Source: Jackrogersella multiformis (lineage: Eukaryota > Ascomycota > Sordariomycetes > Xylariales > Hypoxylaceae). From it: 64,000 nucleotides of DNA. The stretch is taken from assembly GCA_902806575.1 (NCBI GenBank), contig CADCXD010000001.1, positions 1,860,001-1,924,000 of the forward strand, in the 5' to 3' direction. The translations under genes and the position numbers were made by a program. This document shows positions 1-10,905 of the stretch, in pieces (positions within the stretch are counted from its first letter, which is position 1; each line of letters begins with the position of its first letter). The notes under the pieces were generated by a model. The model was not told the DNA's origin, made no database searches, and saw only the letters and a program-made list of their open reading frames with translations.

Positions 1-1130
1 TTGGCTCGGTCGAATCCGAATCAGTTTCATCTCCGCCAGCTCAAGGTTTAGGCATAGACAACACGGGCTATAACCGGGGAACGTTACCCCCTAAATCTAC
101 TCAGCCCCTGTCACCTGCGTCACCCAATATTGCAATCACTAACCCGAATGCCCACCCACATACATACCCGAGTCCACCCCTTTCAGACGATAATACAGCC
201 CCGGTCAGAAATCTTCAACAACAATCCCTACAGATTCCGTCGAACGATAAGGCTATTCGCAGGAAACCGGCGGGACACAACCCTCACCAGTCGACCTCGT
301 CGTCCCTATACTCCCAACAAGACCCCTACGCAGCACCTCAAGCCCCCACTACTGTCGACACATCGCTAGACAGCTGGGCACAGCCGCCTTCCCGCTTCAG
401 CGTGACTACGTACGCGACCTCTCAGCAATCGATGACTCCTAGAGACAGCACAGACGTTGATGAGAACGCGCCGCCTGTCCCTACTCCGCCGCAGCACTTC
501 TCCCAGCACCAGGAACAATATTCCACATCCCAACACGCGCCAGCCAGCTCGATTCTCGACCGCAAGCGGCCCATAGTCTCCGGATACGACAACCTGGGGC
601 CCTCCTCTCGCAAGAGCAGCGGTCCCATCGAGCCTGTCAAGATCAGCCTAGACTCATCATATTACATGACGTCCGCCATCTCCAGACCGCGCCAATCGTC
701 CGCGTCCCCACCCCGAGGCAGTGCAATTCCTCGAGGCAACAGCTCGCGTCTGTCTATCGGCTCGCTGCCGGACAAGGAAAAGTCACTGCCTCCGGCGCCC
801 CCGGAGACGCAATCTCTGAAGACGCAGGACCGCGTGGCGCAGCTCAACGCTAGGGTGCAGGCGCTGGGCAACCGCCGCATCAACATCAACACAGCTATTA
901 AGCAGATGACTCAGCTGATGCCTACGGATAATATCCTGGCCAGCGCGGCGGTGATCTGCAAGCGTGAGGAAGAAAAAAGAAAAGTGGAGTGTCTGAAACT
1001 GGAGCTCTCTGAGGTCGAGCGTGAGTCTTATGAGTTGGGCTTGAAGCTCCACCGCGCGTACAAGAGGTTGGATCGTGATGCCGAGTATGAGCCCACGACT
1101 CTATGGGTGAGAAGAGTTACGGGGGCATAG
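1..1130 (+). CDS. C-terminal part of an unrecognised coiled-coil protein (5' truncated)
   Basis: The reading frame starting at base 3 is open from the window edge to the TAG ending at 1130, so the true start lies to the left. About 375 residues are visible. The first ~260 are disordered and rich in Ser, Pro, Gln and Thr. The last ~100 are charged and helical, running from about base 815 (TQDRVAQLNARV) to the end, and look like a coiled coil (EEEKRKVECLKLELSEVERE). No catalytic motif or known domain is visible. The charged coil suggests a scaffold or cytoskeleton-type protein, but that is only inference. An internal GTG or ATG near 402-430 is not the start because the frame is open well upstream of it. 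Confidence 0.75.
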   Translation, partial: GSVESESVSSPPAQGLGIDNTGYNRGTLPPKSTQPLSPASPNIAITNPNAHPHTYPSPPLSDDNTAPVRNLQQQSLQIPSNDKAIRRKPAGHNPHQSTSSSLYSQQDPYAAPQAPTTVDTSLDSWAQPPSRFSVTTYATSQQSMTPRDSTDVDENAPPVPTPPQHFSQHQEQYSTSQHAPASSILDRKRPIVSGYDNLGPSSRKSSGPIEPVKISLDSSYYMTSAISRPRQSSASPPRGSAIPRGNSSRLSIGSLPDKEKSLPPAPPETQSLKTQDRVAQLNARVQALGNRRININTAIKQMTQLMPTDNILASAAVICKREEEKRKVECLKLELSEVERESYELGLKLHRAYKRLDRDAEYEPTTLWVRRVTGA

Positions 1131-2555
1131 TTTATGGGACTATTGCTACTTTGGGTACCGAGATGTCTGTCTGGACTACGGGGAGGTATTAGGACAGGTT
1201 AGGAGGAGTAAGAGTAACGAGATTTGGACGATTGGGGTATTATTGAAAACCTTATCTTCTGTGCTCGAGTGTGGCACCTACGGCAGACGTGGAATCGAAC
1301 ATGGAGCCTTGTTCTCGACAGAGGGGAAAGGAAGACGCCACTTCGAAGTTTATCCATCGCATTTCTCTTCCCTTTTTTGGTCCGTGTTCCTAAATAGGGC
1401 GGTCTGCTACTAACGACTACGCTACGGCCACGTTAAGTTACGCCACGTCATGTTACCGTTTTGCTTTTGATTTTTATTTGCTTCTTTTTATACCGACGGC
1501 ATCCAATCTCAAAGAAGAGGAGCCCAGATCGAGAAGACAAGAGAAGAACCATTGAGATACCTATGTATGTATGTAGCAAGCAGGAAGCATGGAGTTTGAC
1601 GAGATACCACATCCTTCTTCTTCCCTTTCCCTTTTGGGGTCTCTACGAGTGTAAATACATATAAGAAAGACAAAAAAAGAGATAAATAATTTGTTGTAAC
1701 TCTCATGCTTGACAGGCCTACTGAATGAGGATGCGGATGCGATGAGTAGATAGATATATGTATACTTGATACCCTGGGGAAGTTACGTTGTTATTATACG
1801 CTTGGAATTGATACAAACCTACCTATTTCACTCTCAACTTGGCCTCATTAGGTAGCTCGTATTGTAGAGGTATTAATGTGAATAACACGAGGTATGATAC
1901 ATGTTGCCTCACCACAGCTCGTAGGAAGATTAGGCAGAGAGGGAATTAAAATGGTACGTAATTTATTATCAACTTAACTCGGTTGCAGGTCAGAACTACG
2001 AAGTATATGCCGCCACAAAGACCACCTCCTTTTTTGAGTCCATTTCGTACAGGTAGGTCAACCTACATAGCTAGCTACCCCTTCCCCGCTCCCCAACGAG
2101 CAACGAGCAACATACGCAACCGGAAAGAAGGTACCTTCGACGCCTATTCACCTCCTTCCGCGCCCCCTCCCGCCTCGCATTCCTCACGGCCGGGGGACTC
2201 GTCGATCCGCGGCGCGTACCGGATACCGAATAAGTAAATAATCCAGTTCACGGAACAAAAAAAAATAGGTATGCCTGTGCCGTTTCTCGCAACTCCAAAT
2301 AACAAGCAGTGCTGCGATGCGAACGAACGAACAAATAAATAAATAAACAAACAGTAATGCGAGGGGGGGAAATATGATATACTGAAAATGCAACTTTTGA
2401 ATATCCGGATGCGGAATTGGAGGGGAGAAGCTGAAGCGACGATGTAAAGCTCTCGTGTGCTTGTGCTCTGGTTGCTAGCTGTAATCAGCACCTGGATTCG
2501 TCGTGTCCCTAGTTGTAGCTCTACTGCGGAGAAATTGATAAGAGGGCTGGCAAGG
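1131..2555. other. Intergenic region, no gene seen
   Basis: This stretch separates two genes that point toward each other. Only short frames with atypical composition and no splice partners are present. It would hold the 3' UTRs of both neighbours. Confidence 0.6.
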
Positions 2556-5425
2556 CTATCCCGTATAGCCCTTCAACGACGACGTCTGGTTGGCTTTGCC
2601 GGGGGGCAGACTCGCGGGGATATCTCCGTCTGAGTCGGTGTCAGTAGAATCTGCGTCATCATCATTCACGACGAGGGGCGCGGAAGCTGAGTTGCCTCGC
2701 TGAGGAGTCGAACCTTCCATCGTAGTATCCGTTGGGGAGACATGGTTCGAGTTCGAGACGTGGGACGAGACGCGGTAGCCCTTCTTCTGTAACGAGGAGA
2801 GGCTGTTCTGGGCGGGCTCCTGCGGCTGCGAGGAGGACGAGGAAGGCTTCGCCAGCGTGGGGTCAGTCACGGCTGCTGTTGCGCTCGATCCGCCCAGCCC
2901 CGCGTTGATGTCCGAGACAGTTAAGTGGCTGCTCTTGGGCTCGGGGTCGCTGGCGCTAGGGGTTTGCAAACTTGGGTGGAAGGGTTCGTCGTCAGTTCGT
3001 TGACGTTTGGCGCTCGGGGTATCCTCCGGCTGACTCGGACTGTTATGCTTCCAGCCCATACGCTGTCGTTCGTTATCAATCTCAGCCTTTGTTCGTCGGT
3101 TGCGAAGGCGGACGCCGTATTTCTTTCGGATGATACTTTGCTTGGTGCTGAAGCTGTTCTGAAGGCCCTCGATCTTAACCTGCCTCTGGGCAAGGTCTTG
3201 AATCTGTTCTGCTTCCTTGAAACGAGCGGTGTACGCGATTTCGGCTTGCCGAAGCTCTTCGTCCAGCCTGTCCTTCGTGCTGGGATTTAGATGCCCATAG
3301 GGGTCGTGGTCCTTAGTCATCGACGCAGGAGTCCCTACCGCAGACGTCCTATGCTGCACTGGAGTTTCGGAATGCTGAGATGGGAGGGGATACGGATGCT
3401 GAGTTCCGGAAAAGCGAGGCAGAGTAGATGAAGGTTGAATCGGACTGTTGTTACTTGAGGAAAGCGTGATTGGTGATTCCGTATTGGCAGAGGTTTTGGG
3501 AGTTGCTGGCATTGTACCATGGTCTCCGCAGACATTGTTCGTGAGATGCTGCCACTTATGTGAGCATTACATTAACGAGAGTAGAATGTGACACGTCACT
3601 TACATATTGCTGGCCAACTTTAGTTATGAAACCAGTGCCGCAATACTTACACGAAAATGGGAACCCTTCTTTATTCGGTGGCTCCTTAGTGCAAACCTGT
3701 TTTTGAACGTGCTACACCTGGGTTCAGTAGTAGATCTATATAAGGAAGATGGGAAAGACTTACGTATTCATAAAATAGTGTGTTTTCGAACTTGCGCCAA
3801 CAGAGCCGACATTGCAAGACCGCAGGAGGACCACGTCCCTGCTGTAGCGATGACAGGCTTGATCTTTGCTGTTGTCTCGGGAATGGGCCAGCCAAGGCTG
3901 GATTTGGTGATGGATCGAAAAGCGCTGGTGTTGGGTTGAATCCCGACTCCCTTTCCTTGTGATCCTCAATGATGTCACTGTTTTCATAGCCGAGACGCTC
4001 AGCCCGAGCAAGGGCATTGATGAGAGAACGGGCGTCAATTGTTCTCAACCTCTTCTCTAATGCCTTGTCTAGAAATAAATCACTGGCCTTTTCTAGTATT
4101 TCATCGGCGAGTTCATCTAGGTCAGAAGTTACAAGGTGCGAAATGATCTCGTGCTTTGCTTCGGCCACCATCTTGGCACCGAAATCCTTGAGAGACCTCC
4201 GAATTATGACTCCGTTTGAATGATGAATGACGGCATTCAGCTAGTTGTTGTGTTAGTTGGTGAAAGATCAAGTAATGGACGATGCAAAGGAAAAGAAAAT
4301 AGGATCGAAGTTGGTGTATATATCTTAATATGAAAATGGGTTGGGGGACCTAGAAGGCAAAAGAGGGACATAAGACCAGTCAATGATGGCGAGGTGAGTG
4401 AAGAAGGATGAGAAATGAATCTTCAAGTTTATGAAGATATTTGGATTGTTTAGTGACTGTTGACAATTTCTCTAAATTGCTAGTTTAAAATATGGGGTAT
4501 GTGACCTTCTTTAAATGGGGCTAAGAGTGATTCGAATTATCGAAGAAAACCGCGATTTAAGAGGAACATGGTGATTAATTGATAGAGACAAGAGGAAGAG
4601 TCAAACAAGAATGGATCAAAACGCGACTATAGTAATAACGCGACTTGATTAGAAAATACTCACTAGGAACGCGTGATGAAATTCCGAACCAAGTAGACAC
4701 TTCTGCCAGTTATCACGGACAGCTCTTCTTACAGCAGCAGACACAGATTGTTGCATAGCATGCGTGAGACGCGACAGGTCATCAAGGAATTTCGGGTTCT
4801 CGAGATGATGCTCTCTTTTAGGGGAAGCAAATCCTTGTGGAGAAGAGGAGTGGGACTGAAAGTTGCTTCTCGGTCGTGAAAATGTCCCAGGCGGATCCAC
4901 AATGGATATCTTGCGAGACAAGCCCCCGGAGGACTGACGGCGCAGAGGTTGACGTTGTTGAACGGGCGGATCCGGTTGTGCCATCGAAGGCGTATATATT
5001 ACTATTGGTTTAAGTGATGGTGGTGCTACTATTGGGGGAAGCGTAGGCGTAGGCGTAGGCGTCGGCGTAGGCGTCGGCGAAGGTGCAACCGTAGGGGCCG
5101 GGGCTGATGCCGATGCCGATGCCGTACCCGTACTTGCTATTGCTGAAGAAGGTGCACTCGGTGCACTCGGCTGAACGGGTGTTGTTGCACCTGGTGACCC
5201 CATGGCCGGAGATGCCGGTCCAGTTCCGTTGACGCCATTACCTTTAAGGCCATTGATACTCCTAGGAAGGCTATTCGGATAGTGGGTTAACGGGTCTGGC
5301 GGGGGGTTAATCGGGGACGGAACCTGTGCAGGAGATGGACTAGGTCCGAATCTAGGCTCAGGTTCAGGTCCAGGTCCGGAGCCGGGTTCAGGCGGAGCTG
5401 TAGCTGATTGTGGTTGTGATTCCAT
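2556..5425 (-). CDS. C2HC double zinc-finger protein with proline-rich N terminus
   Basis: Exons, in order of translation, are 5425-4664, 4240-3764, 3711-3604 and 3548-2556; all junctions are phase 0 and give 779 residues. Introns are 423, 52 and 55 bp, each GT-AG. Residues 1-250 are Pro/Ser/Ala-rich with a (TP)n tract. Residues 250-370 are helical. Two zinc-finger-like units follow with identical spacing C-x2-C-x12-H-x5-C: C398/C401/H414/C420 and C434/C437/H450/C456. A charged helical segment near 540-600 (EELRQAEIAYTARFKEAEQ) precedes a Ser-rich tail. The fingers suggest nucleic-acid or protein binding, perhaps transcriptional, but I do not recognise the family. The 423-bp first intron is unusually long; if it is not real, the N-terminal 254 residues would be a separate gene. 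The junction FHHAFL/LNAVIHHSNG reads smoothly, which favours one gene. Confidence 0.7.
5041..5082 (-). repeat. Hexanucleotide repeat coding for (Thr-Pro)n
   Basis: Repeated GGCGTA/GGCGTC units on the plus strand encode an alternating Thr-Pro run in the N-terminal tail of the zinc-finger protein. This is a coding microsatellite that may vary in length between strains. Confidence 0.7.
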
Positions 5426-6479
5426 AATAACGTAACCCGATTGCTATCATTAGATTTTGACGGATTCGCTAATAGTACCATGTGTTTTGCTTTTTATATG
5501 TTAAATGGCTGAATAATACGACATACAGTTGCATGTATGAGAATCTAGGGGATTTGTTGTGGAGACACGCGTTTTTATGGCGTTTGTTAAGTTTAGGTGT
5601 AGGTATGAAAGTAAGGTGCAAAAAGCGACTAATTGCACCTGCCTTTTCACCTAGAAATTTCCCCCCTAAGGTTTGGTAGGTAGGTACCTACTTCCCGTCT
5701 CTCCAGGCTTCTGCGGCCGTTGATGCTATTGGAGCCTAGTAAAGTAAATCAGCATTCGCGATCCAACAGTCCCAATAAGGGGTTCAACTTACTTCCAGGC
5801 TATCACTTACAGAGTAGATTCGATGGGCTCTCTCTTTCTCTCTCTTACAACATCCAATACAGCTAAAAGTCAGTTAGGATCGAATTTAATGAATTGACAG
5901 CAAACAGATCGAATAAAGAGGATGCCCGGGATTATTATGTCTTTTTTTCTAAAGGGGTGGAGTCATATAATTTATTAGTAGCTGATTTTACCTCCGATTA
6001 GCGTCGATTAAATACATAAAGTACACTTTAATATTCGGGAAACTTATAAGTGGTCCACACTTTTATAAGTAATGTGGCCAATGATTGGCCAGCTTTTCAT
6101 TCTGCTACGCGAAAGGTGTGTCATTGGGTTTTTTTTTAACATGGAAGGTAAAATGTCTTGACCCGGATGAATTATTAATGTGCCAATAATATCCGTGCTG
6201 GTTTGAAGTACCTTAAGTACTTACGTAGGCTGCGCTAGGTACTTGGTAGGGCATCCTTTCGACCTTCTTATTCTTTGCCCCGCTTAGGAAGTTTGACACT
6301 AAACTTTTTTATTTATTAATATTTATCCATGCTGCTATGTATATCTCCTCTTCTTATGATTACACTTATGATTACATGAGCTCGAGTCCCTTGATTTGCT
6401 CATGCGCATCCTACCTACCTTAAATAGCTATGGATTTATAATGTCTCAAGTATCCATGCCTTTCTATATATGATACATA

Positions 6480-6509
6480 GTATATGAATTCGAATTCGAA
6501 TTCATATAC
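6480..6509. repeat. 30-bp perfect palindrome built on GAATTC units
   Basis: GTATAT, three overlapping GAATTC sites and ATATAC read identically on both strands over 30 bases. The palindrome is followed immediately by about three TATACC repeats. Function unknown; a cruciform or a dimeric binding site are both possible. Confidence 0.8.
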
Positions 6510-7007
6510 CTATACCTATACCTACTATCTACCTAAACACCAAGTAGACTGGCTCAATCAGTCTCGGGAAGTAGTGTGAGACAATATAACGCTAAACTAT
6601 GAGTACTCACTTCCACTATCAAACGAGCAGCCTATCCCGTCCAGGATCTCCCTTCAAGAAATTATAAAGTTGTACAAACCTGCGATTAGTTTGCGGCCGG
6701 CTGAAGGAGTAAAACTGCACAAGTCTGCAAGTACTTCATGTACCAAGGTACCAGCTAATTTAGGCTGTTTATCAAAGTTGTTTAATAAAATGAATACTTA
6801 CATGTACCTGGTACAAGTAGATATGAACATCTGCCTAACGACATCATACTATGAGGAAATAATTAAACGCGCATTAAATCATTGTGGTTTATCCATGATG
6901 CAGTATGCAATATGTACATTAAGTACCTACCAGGTAGGTACCTAGGCGGGTATGCAGTCCCGGGACCCTGCAGAATTGCCTGCCCAGGTGCATCCCTTTC
7001 CACGGTA

Positions 7008-7052
7008 TCTACCTAGGTAGGTACCTAGGTAGATACCTAGATACCTAAGTAC
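7008..7052. repeat. Cluster of TACCTAGGTA-type palindromic repeats
   Basis: Overlapping ACCTAGGT and GGTACC units are packed into 45 bases just beyond the 3' end of the hydrolase gene. It is one of the densest examples of a motif found in most gene-free gaps of this window. Confidence 0.75.
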
Positions 7053-7103
7053 TCGATATAGAACTCCTCGTGCGACCTCTCCCCCTATTCAAATTTCAAG
7101 ATT

Positions 7104-8219
7104 TTAAGCCCCTCGGACATTGAACTCGTACTGCTCCCCGCGATCAAGATAAACCACCCGTTTATTCCATCCCTTCTCGTCAACTTTCTTCTTAAAGTCT
7201 GATAGAGGTGATAAAAAGATGTTATAGTCGTCGTAATGGATTGGGATTGTCACGTCTGGATTTATGAGCTGCATTAGCTTTACCCCTTGTTCGGCATCCA
7301 TCGTGACCATCACAAGGGGTACCGATGGGCTTGGAATTGTCGTGCCGCCAAGGTGTACTAGCATGAGGTTAACCTTCTCTTTCTGGAGCCATTTCGGGAT
7401 CTCCTTGAGCTCGTCCACGAATAGCGTGTCGCCCGAGATGTAGATTCGATATTCCGTATCAATGGAGTCTAGGTCTTCTCCGGTCGGAGTCTTGAAGCTA
7501 TAGCCAAGTCTGAGGAGCCACCCGTTGGTCGGCGGCACCGCTTTGAGTAAGTCATTGGCCTTGGATAGTGGTCCCGGGGGCACGTGTTTTCCCGGCATCC
7601 CCGTCACCTTGATGACCGGTACTTTGCCGTACCCACTAGTGAGAGAGGGTTCTTTACGATCGATGTGAAGCATCAAACTTTCGAAGAAGTCGAGGTCGTG
7701 GACAGATTTAAAGGGGTCACCTCTGGATTCACCCGAAAGGCACTCCTTAGCATGAGGAGTGGTGATGATATCGAACGCTCTATTCAGCGACTTCTCGACA
7801 AATTGGTCAAAATGGTCTTCATGGTAATGGGATAGCAAGATGCAATCAAGATCTGGCAGCTCGTGCAAGTCCACGGCTGGATTGGTCTTCCGCTGGGCGG
7901 TCACTCCTGGCCCCAGGTGAACATGATCGCCGGTATGCAAGAAATTAGGATCAGTAAGTATTCGAATCCCTTGCCACTCGATGACCATTGTCGCCGTGCC
8001 TATAAAGTAAACACTCGCATCTTCGTTGTGTTTTGATCCTCGAGGGTCGAAGTGCACCTTCTTCGCCGGAAATGTTGCGTTATCCTCATTGAGGGTTGCT
8101 TGATCCTTGAGAAGCGGCTGCCTCTTTGACGGATTCAGGTGAAGATGGCGGGTCGAAGTCATCTTTTGATATTGCAATCCTGCTAACTGGCTGGTTCTAG
8201 GTGGTGTTGGACTCATCAT
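7104..8219 (-). CDS. Metallo-beta-lactamase-fold hydrolase (Lactamase_B_2 / NAPE-PLD-like)
   Basis: This is a single exon of 371 codons. The metal-binding signature HxHxDH appears as H131-Y-H133-E-D135-H136. Downstream come a G-D-T motif (YISGDTLF) and a late histidine (TIPIHYDDY), the usual order of zinc ligands in this fold. The segment VYFIGTATMVIEWQGIRILTD matches the first strands of UlaG/NAPE-PLD-type enzymes. There is no signal peptide, so it is probably cytosolic. Family members hydrolyse phosphoesters, lactones or N-acyl phospholipids; the substrate cannot be told here. An alternative start is the Met at residue 20, since the first 20-50 residues are not conserved-looking. Confidence 0.88.
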   Translation of the reverse strand: MMSPTPPRTSQLAGLQYQKMTSTRHLHLNPSKRQPLLKDQATLNEDNATFPAKKVHFDPRGSKHNEDASVYFIGTATMVIEWQGIRILTDPNFLHTGDHVHLGPGVTAQRKTNPAVDLHELPDLDCILLSHYHEDHFDQFVEKSLNRAFDIITTPHAKECLSGESRGDPFKSVHDLDFFESLMLHIDRKEPSLTSGYGKVPVIKVTGMPGKHVPPGPLSKANDLLKAVPPTNGWLLRLGYSFKTPTGEDLDSIDTEYRIYISGDTLFVDELKEIPKWLQKEKVNLMLVHLGGTTIPSPSVPLVMVTMDAEQGVKLMQLINPDVTIPIHYDDYNIFLSPLSDFKKKVDEKGWNKRVVYLDRGEQYEFNVRGA

Positions 8220-8872
8220 TAAGATGGCAAGTACCTAAGCTGTTGCACCATGTAAGTATCATGACGTGGACGTTCACGATTGATGATGTAATATATATTA
8301 GGTTAGCTACAATAGACCTCTACATGTCTTCTAAATATGGGGAATAGGCTTCATATGCTAAAAACACTTATATATTTGAATCAGTGTTTAGGACTAAGGG
8401 CGCCACTGAGCCTAACGTACCTAGGTAGTGTTAATTAAAGATGCAGGCTCCTGAAATATACAAGGTCATTCACCTTAGGCTACATAGTCTGTGAATCATC
8501 TCACCATTCAAGGTAACTAAAGCAAGAAATTTTGCAAATGAGAAGAGTTTTGATCGAATTCAATGCAAACTATTATCAAAGGGTATCAGCAATCCAGGCG
8601 AGTAAGTAAAACTCCGCCTACAGAACCAGCAAATCTCATCGTCTCTCCTCGAGAGACTATTTCCACTTCAGAGGTATGCAAGGTATACACCTCCTCTCAA
8701 TAGCAATTACATCTCTTCCTCGATCCCTTGTCAAGCAACTCGTTAAACATCAAAGCCACAATTCATCCCCTAACATATCAGCCTTCATCCACTCTGCTCC
8801 AGCACAGTCGCATACCGATAAAAAAGGAAAGAAAACACTGCAAAGTATGTATGCGTCAACTGTGGTACCCCT
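8220..8872. other. Intergenic region, no gene seen
   Basis: Upstream of the hydrolase and downstream of the next gene. Plus-strand frames near 8676-9330 are mirror images of the low-complexity tail of the minus-strand gene. A CCTAGGTA motif lies near 8418. Confidence 0.5.
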
Positions 8873-10345
8873 TCACTTTTGCCCCTTTCTCTTTGGACTC
8901 GGACTCTTCTCGAGATGGAATTTTTCCAATTGTGGAGATATCTTTGCTACCTCGTCGGATGCCTTGGAACTCTCGCCTGATTCTAGAGTTAGCGAGGACG
9001 GCGCTACACCACGTCTCTTTCTGGGGTGCTGGTCACTTTGCACTTCCTTGGTGAACCGAGTAGCCTTTTCATTACTACTGCCAGTGTCGGTGGGAGATTT
9101 CTTGTCGGAAGTGGCGTTCTTATCGATGGTACTCTTATCATCAGTAGTCATACTATCGGCGGTAGTATCGTTATTGTCCACGGTGGTATGGTCCATGGTA
9201 GCCTTGTCGGTGGCCTTGTCTACGGTAGTCTTTTTGTTGGTGGTACTACTCTTATCGGAGTTGTCCTTATCACCTGTCTCCTGAGCCTCGCTTTGCGTTT
9301 CTTTCTCCACGTCGAGGGACTTGCTACGGGCTGATTTCTCGAGACTCTCCGACTCGCTCTCCGACTCGCTCTCCGACTCACTCTCCCCCGAACTATCTAC
9401 CGAGCTATATTCTGAAGCATTTCTCGAAGGATCTGCCGGATGATCTGCCGGAAGAACTGCTGGAGGAACTGCTGGAAGATCTGCTAGACGATCTGGTCCT
9501 TCTGGGGGCTTTGTAGGAAGAAGGTTCGGCGCAGGTCCATCGTGCTAGAACAAATCCTGTATCTCACCTGGCTCCCATCTTCCTCTCCGAATCTTCTCTC
9601 CCCTATCTCTTGCCTCTTGCTCGGTGGAGTTGGTATACCCATTGTTCTTGAGTCTAAGCTTTGGGGCCATTACGGCTAGCTTGTCGTTGATATGGCTGGC
9701 CCAATGTTGGTAGGAGGAAATGCCCATGAACTTATGGCGGTGGTCTGGCAATGGATTACCCGAATCTATTTCTCCCCAAAACTTGCTCACGACATCCTTT
9801 GCCACGCGCGCTCGGTCTCTTTGCAATGCTGCCCTTTCCTTGGACTTTTGCGATGCTGTCTTTGCTTCCTTGGTGGCTTCCTTGGTAGTTTCCATGGTGG
9901 CTTTCTCGACGACACAAAAGTCAAAGTATTCCTGATGTAAATAAGGGACCACGCGGATGCCGAGCAGGTAGTTTATGAAAAGGGCTCGTGTTTGGGCTAG
10001 CTGGGCGATGATAGTCAATATCTCGTTCTCCGGAATGGACGCGAATTCTTTTCGCATCATAGTGCTCTTGAACTGCTCTAACGAATTTTCTTTGCGAGCC
10101 TCCTCGAACTCATGAAGGAACGTGTCGAGGTTGCGAAGGTAGAGGTTATAGAGCTTAGGTACTTTGGCTTTTATGGGGAGACTTTTTAGTTCTGCGGGAA
10201 GATCCCACTCAAAAGCCGGTGTGATCTTGCTGATGTCGTCCCTAATCTTGTTAATATTAGGTGCTTCCTTGAATGGCAGTTCACATGATCGGATTTTGCT
10301 GCCCTCTGGAGGGCAGTTGGCGAGTGGTCGCTTTTTGTCGGCCAT
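8873..10345 (-). CDS. Orphan acidic/lysine-rich protein with Ser-Glu and Thr-Asp-Lys repeat tail
   Basis: The model is 10345-9568 joined to 9501-8873, giving 468 residues. The intron 9502-9567 is GT-AG and 66 bp; it is a multiple of three and carries the in-frame TAG at 9545. Without splicing the protein would end at 266 residues. Residues 1-200 are globular and helical (PKLYNLYLRNLDTFLHEFEE), followed by a Lys/Ala/Thr-rich helix. The tail has a (SE)n run and many imperfect D-K-(A/S)-T units, and ends in basic PKRKGQK, which could act as a nuclear localisation signal. I do not recognise the family. Both the long and short forms are plausible products. Confidence 0.6.
9502..9567 (-). other. 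Probable 66-bp intron, length divisible by three, with in-frame stop
   Basis: The donor is GTGAGA after CCAG and the acceptor is CCCCCAG after a pyrimidine run (CCTTCTTCC). The reading frame is open on both sides. Retention would insert seven complete codons and then TAG. The site therefore switches between a 266-residue and a 468-residue protein. Confidence 0.55.
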
Positions 10346-10905
10346 GATCGTTCTCTAAAAGAAAAACATCGAGTAGGTGATGAAAGTTGCAGTGATGCTA
10401 CTGTGATGCTACTGTGATGTTCTAAGGAAAATATGAGATGTATTGTTGTGAACGGATGAAGCTGCACCAGTAAAGAACGATGAGATATGTTATGATAACA
10501 GGGTACCCCTTGACCGTGTTATGTTATGATATGTCGCGTCTTGTGTTGACGGCGCGTTGTCCCTCGGGCAAGGCAAGAACGGTGTAGGGATGACCTTGGA
10601 ACGTTCTGGAAAGGGGGGAGATATTACTCACACCAATATGAAGTTATGAGTCAAAAGGTTCACCTTTTGATAAATGTATTTCATATTAAGTATGTATTGA
10701 AGAGAAACGGCGTGGATCTTGGCAGAGGAAAGGGAAAGGGAACCATGCCCCCTTTTTATATAGTATCTTTGTATTTGTTGTACCTGCCTGCCGACGTAAG
10801 TGCCTCCCGGTTTCTGGGGGTTCCGGGGTTGTCCGCCGCGCCTTCCTAATTTTTCAATCTGCTATAGATCCTTCTATATCTCACCCTTTATGGCGTCGTC
10901 GCTTC
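10346..10905. other. Intergenic region, no gene seen
   Basis: Contains the promoter of the minus-strand orphan gene and the 3' end of the ABC transporter gene. No coding signal is seen. Confidence 0.5.

Larger units (their letters stand above)
5426..7103. other. Intergenic region, AT-rich, with palindromes
   Basis: There is no convincing coding potential. The stretch holds a 30-bp perfect palindrome, tandem TATACC units and a dense TACCTAGGTA block next to the 3' end of the hydrolase gene. Confidence 0.6.

Noticed and set aside
2144..2491. Minus-strand frames of 69-115 codons in the gap after the first gene
   Set aside because: Phe/Ile/Ser-rich translation of AT-rich DNA, no conserved-looking motif.
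9545..9545. Genuine end of the 266-residue form at this TAG, with the downstream frame as a separate gene
   Set aside because: The downstream frame lacks an ATG at its start and stays exactly in register, and a good intron explains the stop; kept as an alternative isoform.
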